Translations under genes and position numbers: made by a program
Shown: positions 1 to 7,170 of the stretch, piece by piece
Layout of the letters: every line of letters begins with the position of its first letter
How positions within the stretch are numbered: the stretch's first letter is position 1
The notes under the pieces: model-generated
What the model was told of the DNA's origin: nothing
Database searches by the model: none
What the model saw: the letters and a program-made list of their open reading frames with translations, nothing else
From: an uncultured Flavobacteriales bacterium
GTDB taxonomy: Bacteria; Bacteroidota; Bacteroidia; Flavobacteriales_D; SKUL01
Assembly: GCA_937911795.1 (NCBI GenBank)
Contig: CALDPJ010000256.1
Coordinates: forward strand, 1-17,236
Direction of reading: 5' to 3'
DNA: 17,236 nucleotides

Positions 1-495
1 GCCTACTCCAACCAAGCGGATCGCGACTATTTCCTCAGCACGGGCTTTGACGACTTCATGGCTAAACCGGTGAGACCTAGGGATCTGATAGAAGCTATTC
101 ACCATTATGTAAGCAAGTCCACAATGGTAGAAGGCAATACAGGTACAGAGCATTATTCGGACCTTGACGAGTCTATCATGGAAAAATTAATGAAGTACAA
201 CACCATCGAGAACATTAAAACTGTTTATTTAGACTTTTTGGAAGAGGCAGTAGGACTGGTAGAAGAAATCAAATATTTAATAGAAAATAACACGTTTTCT
301 GAAATCCATGAAAAACTTCATATATTGAAAGGAAACTCAGGGACATTAGGTGCACAAAAACTTTTCAAGGCAAGTGTGATTTTTGAAAATAAAATTAAAA
401 ACGCAGATTTCGAAGGAATCATGCAGGAAAACCTCCTACTGGAAAAGCACTTAATAGCCTTTCGAAAGAATCTAGAAGAGCAAAAAATATTCTAA
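1..495 (+). CDS. Hybrid sensor histidine kinase, C-terminal part (receiver end plus HPt domain), cut by window edge
   Basis: The open frame runs in from base 1, so only the C-terminus is visible. The first ~30 residues are the end of a receiver domain: the conserved Lys-Pro pair (Lys codon at 64-66) follows a Gly-Phe-Asp-Asp-Phe-Met stretch, as in CheY-like alpha4-beta5. After a polar linker comes a four-helix HPt domain with the motif HILKGNSGTLG; its first His (codon 319-321) is the expected phospho-acceptor. The gene is therefore probably a membrane or cytosolic hybrid kinase that passes phosphate His-Asp-His to a separate regulator. The next gene, a lone receiver starting 1 nt after this stop, is the obvious candidate partner (inference). 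An internal ATG at 58 is not the start, because it lies within the receiver fold. The sensor and kinase domains are outside the window. Confidence 0.88.
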   Translation, partial: AYSNQADRDYFLSTGFDDFMAKPVRPRDLIEAIHHYVSKSTMVEGNTGTEHYSDLDESIMEKLMKYNTIENIKTVYLDFLEEAVGLVEEIKYLIENNTFSEIHEKLHILKGNSGTLGAQKLFKASVIFENKIKNADFEGIMQENLLLEKHLIAFRKNLEEQKIF

Positions 496-496
496 C

Positions 497-877
497 ATGA
501 TCGATCAAAAAAGAGTGCTTGTAGCGGAAGACAGTTCCGTAATTACCAACCTGACAAAAAATGTTTTGTTATTCGAAAAGTTTCACATCACTTCTGTGAA
601 AAATGGCCAGCAGGTCCTGAACAAGTTACAGAAAGAAAATTTTGATTTAATCCTTATGGATATCAACATGCCCATAATGGATGGAATAGCCTGTACCCGC
701 GCCATAAGGACGCTGAAAGACACGAAAAAAGCCGCCATTCCCATCGTTGCCATTACGGGGAACTATAGAAACTATACCCTGGATGATTTTAAAAAGGTCG
801 GGATCGACGATTATATCCAGAAGCCACTGGACTATGACCTGCTATTGGCCACCGTCAAAAAGCACATTGAAAAATAA
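497..877 (+). CDS. Single-domain response regulator (CheY-like receiver)
   Basis: This 126-aa protein is one receiver domain with no output domain. All key residues are present: acidic pair Glu11-Asp12, phospho-acceptor Asp55 in LMDINMP, Thr87 in AITGN, and Lys109 in IQKPLD. The length equals that of a bare receiver, so it must act through protein contacts or as a phosphate shuttle or sink. It starts 1 nt after the stop of the upstream hybrid kinase, which ends in an HPt domain, and it is followed after 2 nt by the 92-aa gene. That spacing implies co-transcription and, by inference, phosphotransfer from the upstream HPt to Asp55. The output of the pathway cannot be read from this window. Confidence 0.92.
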   Translation: MIDQKRVLVAEDSSVITNLTKNVLLFEKFHITSVKNGQQVLNKLQKENFDLILMDINMPIMDGIACTRAIRTLKDTKKAAIPIVAITGNYRNYTLDDFKKVGIDDYIQKPLDYDLLLATVKKHIEK

Positions 878-879
878 AA

Positions 880-1158
880 ATGGCCATTAAGTACTCCAAA
901 GCCTTCCTTGACAAAATCGAGAACATTTTTGCTGCTTCAGATTATATTTTGAGATACGAAAAAGGTAACTTTAAATCTGGTTACTGTATCCTTAATGAAA
1001 GTAAAGTTGTTGTGGTTAATAAATACTTTCCGCTCGAAGGAAAAATTCATGCATTAATCGATATTTTAAAGGAGCTTCGGTTAAATCCGAAGGATTTTAC
1101 CGATAAGGCAGTCCGGGATCTTTTGGTAGAATTGCAACAAACTGAACTCAGGCTTTGA
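880..1158 (+). CDS. Conserved-looking protein of unknown function, 92 aa
   Basis: I do not assign a function. The 92-aa product is soluble and mixed charged, with no signal peptide or membrane span. The first half is predicted-looking alpha then beta (a YCILNESKVVVVNKYF stretch reads as two short strands), and the second half is helical and rich in Leu and Glu. Its closest intuitive match is a family of ~90-aa Bacteroidota proteins of unknown role; I recall similar sequences but cannot check this here. The start is ATG at 880, two bases after the receiver gene, and the stop (1156-1158) overlaps the TTG start of the metallo-hydrolase gene. This places it between a phosphorelay and a phosphoesterase-like enzyme, which suggests translational coupling with the latter. 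Confidence 0.8.
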   Translation: MAIKYSKAFLDKIENIFAASDYILRYEKGNFKSGYCILNESKVVVVNKYFPLEGKIHALIDILKELRLNPKDFTDKAVRDLLVELQQTELRL

Positions 1159-1916
1159 AAATTACTTTTTTAGGTACCGGAACATCCCAAGGAGTGCCCG
1201 TCATCGGGTGCAATTGTGAAGTTTGCCGTTCACTGGACTTCCGCGACAAGAGACTAAGAACCTCCATTCATATTCAAATTGATCAAAAAAGCTTGGTGAT
1301 AGATACCGGGCCCGACTTCAGGCAGCAAATGCTGAGAGAGGGCATCAATCAACTGGACGGCGTTATCTATACCCACGAGCACAAAGATCATGTGGCGGGG
1401 CTGGATGATATCCGCTCGTTCAATTTTCTGATGCGGCGCGATATTGATATCATGGCCTCTGCGGCCGTTGAAAAAGCCCTGCGCCGTGAGTTTTACTATA
1501 TATTCGATGAACATCCGTATCCGGGGGTTCCGTCGGTAAATCTGATTCCGATCGATGACCGTCCGTTTCAATATTTCGGGCAAACGATTATTCCCATTCA
1601 GGTGATGCACTATAAAATGCCGGTGCTGGGATTTCGCATCAACGATTTCACCTATGTCACCGATGCCAATTTTATTGCAGATGCCGAAAAGGAAAAGATG
1701 AAGAATAGCAAGGTGCTGGTGCTAAATGCGCTCAGGAAAGAGCCGCATATTTCTCATTTCAATTTGCAGGAAGCCTTGAATCTGGTGGAAGAACTGCAGC
1801 CCGAACAGGCATATTTCACGCACCTTTCTCACATGATGGGAAAACATGAACACATTTCCGCAGAACTGCCGGATAACGTGGCGTTGGCGTATGATGGGTT
1901 GACGATTGAGATATAA
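1155..1916 (+). CDS. PhnP-like metallo-beta-lactamase-fold hydrolase
   Basis: This 253-aa protein has the MBL metal motif HEHKDH (His74, His76, Asp78, His79), with further ligands likely His152 and Asp170. It opens with FLGTGTSQGVP and then a Cys-x-Cys-x-x-Cys group (Cys19, 21, 24), as in PhnP, where such cysteines with a C-terminal His (here His223 or His226 of THLSH) hold a structural zinc. PhnP proper is a phosphoribosyl 1,2-cyclic phosphate phosphodiesterase of the C-P lyase pathway, but no phn genes are nearby, so the substrate here is unknown; a cyclic phosphate or phosphodiester is the family-based guess. The start is TTG at 1155, giving MKITFLGTGT, overlapping the previous stop by 4 nt (TTGA). 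No better ATG exists before the conserved N-terminus. Confidence 0.88.
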   Translation: MKITFLGTGTSQGVPVIGCNCEVCRSLDFRDKRLRTSIHIQIDQKSLVIDTGPDFRQQMLREGINQLDGVIYTHEHKDHVAGLDDIRSFNFLMRRDIDIMASAAVEKALRREFYYIFDEHPYPGVPSVNLIPIDDRPFQYFGQTIIPIQVMHYKMPVLGFRINDFTYVTDANFIADAEKEKMKNSKVLVLNALRKEPHISHFNLQEALNLVEELQPEQAYFTHLSHMMGKHEHISAELPDNVALAYDGLTIEI

Positions 1917-1935
1917 TAAATCGATCTATTTCTCA

Positions 1936-1976
1936 GTTTCGCGCGAAGCCGCTAAGTTCGGAAAACCGCAAAGGAC
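1936..1976. repeat. Possible remnant of a degenerate intergenic repeat between convergent genes
   Basis: The 90-nt gap between the convergent hydrolase and dihydroorotase-like genes has no reading frame or clear terminator hairpin. It holds a 10-bp perfect palindrome, TTCGCGCGAA (1938-1947), followed by CCGCTAAGTTCGG and AACCGCAAAGGACG. The last two resemble the CCGCAAAGGACGC-type degenerate repeats that I have seen scattered in intergenic DNA of several phyla, but only one partial copy is present in this window, so this is a weak call. Confidence 0.25.
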
Positions 1977-2006
1977 GTACGTGAATAAGACCGAATTGCT
2001 AAATCC

Positions 2007-3269
2007 TTAACACTCTTCCAGCCTTCCCTTGTTATAAATCGCCAGTGGTTTGCCGAGCAATTCAGAACCGATAAAAGGTGTGTTTTGCGATTTTGAGCGG
2101 ATGTCTGATTTCGAGAAAGTCCAGTTTTGATCGGGGTTGAACAGTGTACAATTCGCAATAGCGCCTTCTTCGAGGTGAGGCGTTTCCTTTCCCAGAATGG
2201 AACGCGGTGAACGGGTAATTTTCGAGATAATCGTTTCGAGGTCCAGTGATTGGTGCAATGCTTTATTCAATACACCAAAGCACGATTCCAAGCCAATAAT
2301 CCCAAACGCGGCATGTTCGAACTCCACGTTTTTCCGTTCGGTGTCTTCCGGTGTATGGTCAGAACAAATGGCGTCGATCGTGCCGTCTTTCAATCCTTTA
2401 ATCAACGCTTTCCGGTGCGACTCGTCCCGAAGCGGAGGCAGTAGTTTTTTATTCTGGTCGTAATCCGTCAGCTGCTCATCGGTCAGCAGCAGATTGTGCG
2501 CGTAAACATCACAGGTCACCTTCATACCTTTTTTCTTCGCCTCGCGAATCAGCTCCACACTTCCTTTCGTGGAAATTCCGGTGAAATGAATCCGGGCATC
2601 GTTGTACCCGCACAAATACAAATCGCGGGTCACCATTAGCTCTTCTGCCAGCGCGGGAATTCCTTTTAAACCGAGTCCGGTGCTGATGGTGCCTTCGTGC
2701 ATCTGGCCACCTTCGGCCATTGCTTTTTCGTAAGGAAAGCTGATGATGAGGCCGTCGAAATTCTGAGCGTAGAGCAGAGCCGTGCTCATCAGCGATGCGT
2801 TGGTCATGGCCAGTTTATCATCCGAAAACGCCACCGCTCCGGCCAGTTTCATGTCGTACAGTTCTGCGAGCTGTTCGCCTTTGCGGTTGGCACTGATCGT
2901 TCCGAAAGGCAACAAATCAACCGCAGATTCTCTGGCGCGGTTGCGCACATATTCAATCTGCGATTTCGTACTCAGCGGAGGATCTGTAGCCGGAACCAGG
3001 GCTACGGCCGTAAACCCGCCTTTGCGCGCTGCCTGAAGTCCGGTGCAGATATCTTCGCGGTGCTCAAATCCCGGATCGCAGAAATTTACCCGCATATCCG
3101 TCCATCCGAATGAAATGTGCAGATTGTCCCCCGAAAATGTTTTCGCTTTTTCGTCAATAGAATCGGCAATTCTGGCAATTTTCCTTTCTTTCAGAAAAAT
3201 GTCCTTCGTCTGAAGATGGTGTGGTCCGCCGGGGTCAACAATTTTTGCCGATTTGATGATCCAGTTCAT
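2007..3269 (-). CDS. Dihydroorotase-family protein with metal-binding histidines lost (probable pseudoenzyme)
   Basis: At 420 aa the protein has full amidohydrolase length and class I dihydroorotase architecture (KSAKIVDPGG start, DPGFEHRED, STKGSVELI, CSDHTPE). Active dihydroorotase converts carbamoyl-aspartate to dihydroorotate with a Zn site. Here the HxH pair that should precede the PG is Arg60-Val-Asn62; the His of the usual HxED block aligns with Ser177; the His before the ST of STKGS aligns with Gly231. Only the metal Asp (Asp304, SDHTPE) remains. Known non-catalytic PyrC homologues serve as partners of aspartate transcarbamoylase, so a structural role or a changed activity is more likely than normal PyrC function; database annotation as plain dihydroorotase would be misleading. 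ATG at 3269 overlaps the BatA-domain gene stop by 4 nt (ATGA); the longer frame to 3341 only reads into that gene. Confidence 0.9.
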   Translation of the reverse strand: MNWIIKSAKIVDPGGPHHLQTKDIFLKERKIARIADSIDEKAKTFSGDNLHISFGWTDMRVNFCDPGFEHREDICTGLQAARKGGFTAVALVPATDPPLSTKSQIEYVRNRARESAVDLLPFGTISANRKGEQLAELYDMKLAGAVAFSDDKLAMTNASLMSTALLYAQNFDGLIISFPYEKAMAEGGQMHEGTISTGLGLKGIPALAEELMVTRDLYLCGYNDARIHFTGISTKGSVELIREAKKKGMKVTCDVYAHNLLLTDEQLTDYDQNKKLLPPLRDESHRKALIKGLKDGTIDAICSDHTPEDTERKNVEFEHAAFGIIGLESCFGVLNKALHQSLDLETIISKITRSPRSILGKETPHLEEGAIANCTLFNPDQNWTFSKSDIRSKSQNTPFIGSELLGKPLAIYNKGRLEEC

Positions 3270-5317
3270 GATTTCCAGAATTTGAGTAGCAACGTTTCCG
3301 CCAGCACAAACAGCAGCGCAATGATCAGAAATATTTTCCAAAGCTTTTTGCCCGATTCCAGATCCATGAGGCTTGCTTCCAGCGCATCACCGGTCTGATC
3401 AATCAGCATTACGTTGTTCATTCCTTTTTCATCCAGCTGAGCGCGCAATTGGGCCGATGAATAATAATCCAGTACCGATTCGCTTCTCGGGTAATTGAAG
3501 GCCAGACCCATCACCGGATGATTACCGAGATGCAACAGATAATTACCTGCTTTGCTGATCTGGTTGTGGGCAAACAAAAATCCTTTGCCGTCGAGGTAGG
3601 TAAATTCCGGAATCACTTCAAACTGTCCTTCGAGGTCGGTGATCCGGAAAACCTGATCGCTGGTGGGTAAAAAGTTGCCCGTGCTGATGGCGAGTTCTTC
3701 TCCGAGGTCATAGCTCAATGCGGTAGCCGGTCGGCTGAATTCTGACATGCGTAGCACCGATGCCACGAAAATTGCGTGACGTGCAAAGTTGTTTTTCTCT
3801 GTGGAAAGCGGAACAGCCGAAACGTACAAACTGCCGTTTCCGCTTTGAACCAGACTCAGAAACGGATCACCGGTTCGCAGTCGCATCAGCGTACGATCTT
3901 TCCCCGTAACTCTGCTCGAGAGTTTGTAATAACTGAGGACCGTTGGTAAATCCATGTTCCGCGGAATACGCTCAAACAGATTGGCATAAAACGGCGCGTC
4001 CGTATCAATTTCGCTCACGCGCGATTCCGATTCTACAACGGTGGTGAAGGAGGGACCCTTAAAAAGTTGGGTGAACTGATTCAGGCTTGCAGCATCGATC
4101 GACAATCCCGGAACCAGAAAAACCGAACCTCCGTTGGATACAAATTCAAACAGTTCATCCCTGAGCCCGCTGCTTAAGTCATTGACTTCGTTTAGGATGA
4201 TGAAATGTCTGGTTCTCAGGTCCGAATAATCAATCATTTTAGCGTTCACCCGGGAGAATTCATAAAGCGGATCGTCGGCAAAAATTCTTGAAAAGTAAGA
4301 ACGGTCGGACTGGTTGTCGTCTGATATTTCAAGCACGCGCAGGGTAGAATCCACCGAAAAAGAAAAGAAATACCGATCGTCATAAGTAATCGGGTAATCG
4401 TCAATATCCACATATCCATGACGGATTCCGGGTTCATCGTTGTTGAAAAACATCGAGGTGTCGGTATGGTTCTGCGGAATGGTGTGATAGGTTCCGATTG
4501 CGCTCTGAGCACCGTCGAGCCAGGTGGTCATCGGCAAATCTTCTGCAGTTTGTTCCGAATGATTTTGGATGCGGATGTTCAGTTTCTCCTGCTCGTTGAG
4601 GTTGTGAAACGGAGTATTGAACCAAAGCGAATCGATGTACACATTTTGGGCCGACTGTACCGAAATGGGAAGCAGATTTATTTGAATCGCCGAGTCCGGT
4701 TGAACCGCATCGAAATCGGTCATATACTGCTGAAAATCCGAAACGATGTACAGATGTTTGTCTTTGTCCACCGCTGATTTGAGCAAATCGCTTTGTCGGC
4801 TAACAACTTCGCTGAGCAACCTCGATTGCGGAACAATTTCAATTTCTTCGAGCCGCTCCATAAAATCCTCTTGTGTGGTAAAGCGCTGGTTGCTGCCATG
4901 AAAACTATGGGTCAGCAATTGGAAGCTTGCCGTAGCCGGATAGGATTGTGCAATAGACCGGGCACGTTCAATGGCTTGCAGCAAAAGCGGGCCTTCGGCG
5001 TTTTCGGCCTGCATACTGAATGAATTGTCTACAAAAATACTGACCGCTTTTTCCGATCGTACCGCTACTGCATCCTGCCGTGGAATGATGGGTTGCGCAA
5101 AAGCCATCACCAGAAATGCGAGCAACAACATCCGCGATAGCAAAACCAGCAGGTGTTTTAATTTCTGGCTGGATTTTGTACGCTCACGGACCTCCCGTAA
5201 AAAGGCCACATTCGTGAACATTACCTTTTTGTAACGACGAAAATTAAAGAGGTGAATGACTACGGGAATCGCTAAAGCGAAGAGTGCATATAGAAACTCT
5301 GGGTGCAGGAATTTCAT
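3266..5317 (-). CDS. BatA-domain membrane protein with von Willebrand factor A-like region
   Basis: This 683-aa protein begins with the BatA N-terminal domain (HPEFLYALFALAIPVVIHLF, then FNFRRYKKV and a second hydrophobic span at about residues 55-76). An extracytoplasmic A-type domain follows, carrying a MIDAS-like DNSFS motif (Asp97, Ser99, Ser101). A middle stretch near HFIILNEVNDLSSGLRDELF resembles the glutamine-amidotransferase-like fold seen in such proteins, and a final span (660-678) anchors the C-terminus. Proteins of this type are common in Bacteroidota and linked loosely to envelope stress or aerotolerance; the function of this family is not settled. ATG at 5317 is preferred to an in-frame TTG at 5326, because homologues start at this Met-Lys-Phe-Leu position. 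The stop overlaps the next gene by 4 nt, and 44 nt separate it from the upstream TIGR02757 gene. Confidence 0.88.
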   Translation of the reverse strand: MKFLHPEFLYALFALAIPVVIHLFNFRRYKKVMFTNVAFLREVRERTKSSQKLKHLLVLLSRMLLLAFLVMAFAQPIIPRQDAVAVRSEKAVSIFVDNSFSMQAENAEGPLLLQAIERARSIAQSYPATASFQLLTHSFHGSNQRFTTQEDFMERLEEIEIVPQSRLLSEVVSRQSDLLKSAVDKDKHLYIVSDFQQYMTDFDAVQPDSAIQINLLPISVQSAQNVYIDSLWFNTPFHNLNEQEKLNIRIQNHSEQTAEDLPMTTWLDGAQSAIGTYHTIPQNHTDTSMFFNNDEPGIRHGYVDIDDYPITYDDRYFFSFSVDSTLRVLEISDDNQSDRSYFSRIFADDPLYEFSRVNAKMIDYSDLRTRHFIILNEVNDLSSGLRDELFEFVSNGGSVFLVPGLSIDAASLNQFTQLFKGPSFTTVVESESRVSEIDTDAPFYANLFERIPRNMDLPTVLSYYKLSSRVTGKDRTLMRLRTGDPFLSLVQSGNGSLYVSAVPLSTEKNNFARHAIFVASVLRMSEFSRPATALSYDLGEELAISTGNFLPTSDQVFRITDLEGQFEVIPEFTYLDGKGFLFAHNQISKAGNYLLHLGNHPVMGLAFNYPRSESVLDYYSSAQLRAQLDEKGMNNVMLIDQTGDALEASLMDLESGKKLWKIFLIIALLFVLAETLLLKFWKS

Positions 5318-5361
5318 CAAGCCCAAAGATAGAAATTGCTTCGGTAAGAGTGGTCAGTTAC

Positions 5362-6120
5362 CTAAAATTGTTCGATGGCACCGAGTGAGAATAGTGCGAA
5401 ATCATATTTCACCGGATCGATGGGGTCGAGTTGTCGCAGCCGGGATGTAACTTCTTCCACTGCTTTCCAGTCATTGGCGTTTCGGCTGAGTATCCCGAGT
5501 TTTCGCGAAACCCTCGCCGTATGCACATCCAGCGGAAGGCAAAGTTGTGCAGGTGAAAGTACGTTCCAGATTCCGAAATCAACGCCTCTCCGATCTTTCC
5601 GAACCATCCATCGCAGGTACATGTTCAGTCTTTTTGCAGCGGCGCCTTTTTCTACATTCGGCAGGTGTTTCTGAACACGGGTTTCGTGTGCGCAATCCAA
5701 AAAAAGCGTGCGGAAGTTTCGTATACTTTCAAACGCACTATCACCGGTAAATGCATTTTCGAGCGTTCCTTTTTCTTTTACAATGAACTGCAGCCGGGTC
5801 AGGAAAAACCGTACGTCATACGGCTGAAAGGTACGATAGACGAATTTTTCGAAGCGTTTGAGATCACCGGGTTGAAACTGGCTGATGAACTGATGGGGTG
5901 CATGGTCCATCAGCTCCAGCAATGTATTTCCACTGTTGATGATGTTCTGTCTTTTCCCCCATGCAATGGTGGCCATCAGGAATGCAATCAGCTCGATGTC
6001 TTCTTTGGCAGAAAAACGATGTGGAATAGAAATCGGATCCAGCGGAACAAAATCGGGCCGGTTGTATTGCTCTGTTTTTTTGTCGAGGAATTCCCGCAAC
6101 TCCTGTGCATTTAACTTCAC
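5362..6120 (-). CDS. TIGR02757 family protein (DUF2400)
   Basis: The 252-aa product matches the TIGR02757 family in length and in its hallmark segments: FLMATIAWGKRQNI near residue 50, RRGVDFGIWNVLSPAQLCLPLDVHT around 178-202, and DPIDPVKYDFALFSLGA near the C-terminus. The LPLDVHT...RKLG and DPVKYDFALF pattern recalls the helix-hairpin-helix DNA glycosylase fold, but no activity is established for this family and I see no clear catalytic Lys/Asp pair. Start: GTG at 6120 forms a GTGA overlap with the stop of the ABC ATPase gene; there is no ATG before the conserved N-terminal region. It is probably translated by coupling within the operon that runs from the ABC gene to the dihydroorotase-like gene. 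Confidence 0.9.
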   Translation of the reverse strand: MKLNAQELREFLDKKTEQYNRPDFVPLDPISIPHRFSAKEDIELIAFLMATIAWGKRQNIINSGNTLLELMDHAPHQFISQFQPGDLKRFEKFVYRTFQPYDVRFFLTRLQFIVKEKGTLENAFTGDSAFESIRNFRTLFLDCAHETRVQKHLPNVEKGAAAKRLNMYLRWMVRKDRRGVDFGIWNVLSPAQLCLPLDVHTARVSRKLGILSRNANDWKAVEEVTSRLRQLDPIDPVKYDFALFSLGAIEQF

Positions 6121-6776
6121 TGGCCGGTAATGATTTTTCCGTCTTTCATGGTCAACTTCCGGTCGGCCATTTGCGCCAGATCTTCGTTGTGGGTTACGAT
6201 GATGAAGGTCTGACCCAACTGATCCCGTAGGTTAAAAAACAAACGGTGTAATTCTTCGGCATTCGAAGAATCGAGGTTTCCGGAAGGTTCATCGGCAAAA
6301 ACCAGTGCAGGGTTGTTGACCAGAGCGCGGGCCACGGCGACGCGTTGCTGCTCACCGCCCGAAAGTGCTGCAGGTTTATGAGAACGCCGGTGACTCAAGC
6401 CAAGCAGTTCGAGCAATTCTTCGGCGCGTTTTTCGGCTTGTTTTGCCGGGGTTTTTGCAATAAACGCAGGAATACACACATTTTCCAGCGCCGTGAATTC
6501 TGGTAGAAGGTGGTGAAACTGAAAAATAAATCCTACGTGCTGATTTCGGAAAGCGGCGAGTTTCTTGTTTCCAAGACTGCTGATTTCCTGCCCGTTGATT
6601 TCGATGCTTCCTTTATCCGGTCGGTCGAGTGTTCCGGTGATCTGTAGCAGGGTAGTTTTTCCGGCACCACTGGCACCTACAATGCTTACTATTTCGCTCC
6701 GATTGACTGAAAGATCCACTCCGTTGAGCACGGAGACTTCGCCATACGATTTGTAAATATCCCGGGCTACGAGCAC
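6117..6776 (-). CDS. lolD: ABC transporter ATP-binding protein, LolD type
   Basis: This is a complete ABC ATPase with Walker A GASGAGKTT (Gly34-Thr42 with the GTG start), Q-loop FQFHHLLPEFTALENV, signature LSGGEQQR, Walker B LVFADEPSGNLD and H-loop THNED. The LLPEFTALENV Q-loop and the DEPSGNLD block are typical of the LolD/MacB/FtsE subgroup, which drives lipoprotein release from the inner membrane (LolCDE) or related exports. No LolC/E permease is in the window, so the partner is elsewhere and the exact LolD role is an inference. Start is uncertain: the open frame extends to a TTG at 6833, but homologues begin close to VLVARDIYKSYG, favouring GTG at 6776; TTG at 6800 is also possible. Its stop overlaps the TIGR02757 start. 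Confidence 0.85.
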   Translation of the reverse strand: MLVARDIYKSYGEVSVLNGVDLSVNRSEIVSIVGASGAGKTTLLQITGTLDRPDKGSIEINGQEISSLGNKKLAAFRNQHVGFIFQFHHLLPEFTALENVCIPAFIAKTPAKQAEKRAEELLELLGLSHRRSHKPAALSGGEQQRVAVARALVNNPALVFADEPSGNLDSSNAEELHRLFFNLRDQLGQTFIIVTHNEDLAQMADRKLTMKDGKIITGQ

Positions 6777-6883
6777 CGGATTATGTAGGGGTTCCGACAA
6801 TTTGCAAAGACTTTTTTTTCCGGCATTTCCCAACTTTTCGGTGATACTGGATTTTCCGGTATCGGTGGCAGGAAATGCGGCGC

Positions 6884-6915
6884 GAAAGATACGATTTATT
6901 GAGAAGGGTGTCGAA
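6884..6915 (-). promoter_or_regulatory. Probable promoter for the LolD-to-dihydroorotase-like operon
   Basis: On the minus strand TTCG (6912-6915), a 20-nt spacer and TATCTTTC (6884-6891) each differ by one base from the Bacteroidota consensus TTTG / TAnnTTTG. The element sits between the stop of the small membrane peptide gene and the LolD gene, and it closely parallels the stronger rpoD promoter in spacing and in CGTATCTTT context. Confidence 0.45.
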
Positions 6916-6929
6916 ACCCGAAAGAACGA

Positions 6930-7037
6930 TTAACGGCGTCTCCTGCGGCCGGGATGTTTTTTATTGACGACTCTGGCAAAAACAATCAATGCGAGAATCA
7001 GTCCGCCGGCGATGAATATTTGGGTGAGATTATCCAT
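6930..7037 (-). CDS. Small single-span membrane peptide, 35 aa
   Basis: This gene was not in the longer-frame set and was read by hand. ATG at 7037 opens a 35-codon frame ending TAA at 6930-6932. The product has a short polar N-terminus (MDNLTQ), one hydrophobic span (IFIAGGLILALIVFA, residues 7-21) and a strongly basic tail (VVNKKHPGRRRRR). This is a textbook positive-inside pattern for a one-pass inner-membrane peptide with a cytoplasmic C-terminus. It lies downstream of the gap terminator and upstream of the LolD-operon promoter, on the same strand, in an otherwise gene-free stretch of ~340 nt. Function is unknown; chance occurrence of a short frame is possible, but the ordered span-plus-Arg tail argues against it. 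Confidence 0.55.
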   Translation of the reverse strand: MDNLTQIFIAGGLILALIVFARVVNKKHPGRRRRR

Positions 7038-7116
7038 AGTGGTTGGTTTTGGTTAATGCCACAATTTAATAAAATCCCGGAGAATAGGAAATTTTCCCAG
7101 CCTGACTTCGGCGCAT

Positions 7117-7155
7117 AAAAAAAGCCGGTTCTGAAGAAATCCAAACCGGCTTTTT
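7117..7155 (-). terminator. Intrinsic terminator after gap (rpoD-gap operon)
   Basis: A 12-bp perfect stem, AAAAAGCCGGTT (7119-7130) pairing with AACCGGCTTTTT (7144-7155), has a 13-nt loop. Read on the minus strand it ends in a T tract and lies 16 nt beyond the gap stop codon. It is A/T-flanked on both sides, so it could also work on plus-strand transcripts. Confidence 0.9.
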
Positions 7156-7170
7156 GTTGATAATATAATC

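Noticed and set aside
2697..3113. 138-codon open frame on the plus strand inside the dihydroorotase-like gene
   Set aside because: Antisense to a clear gene, Arg/Phe/Cys-rich product with no recognisable motif; a shadow frame. The same holds for long plus-strand frames at 4418-4777, 5665-6114 and 7624-8067.
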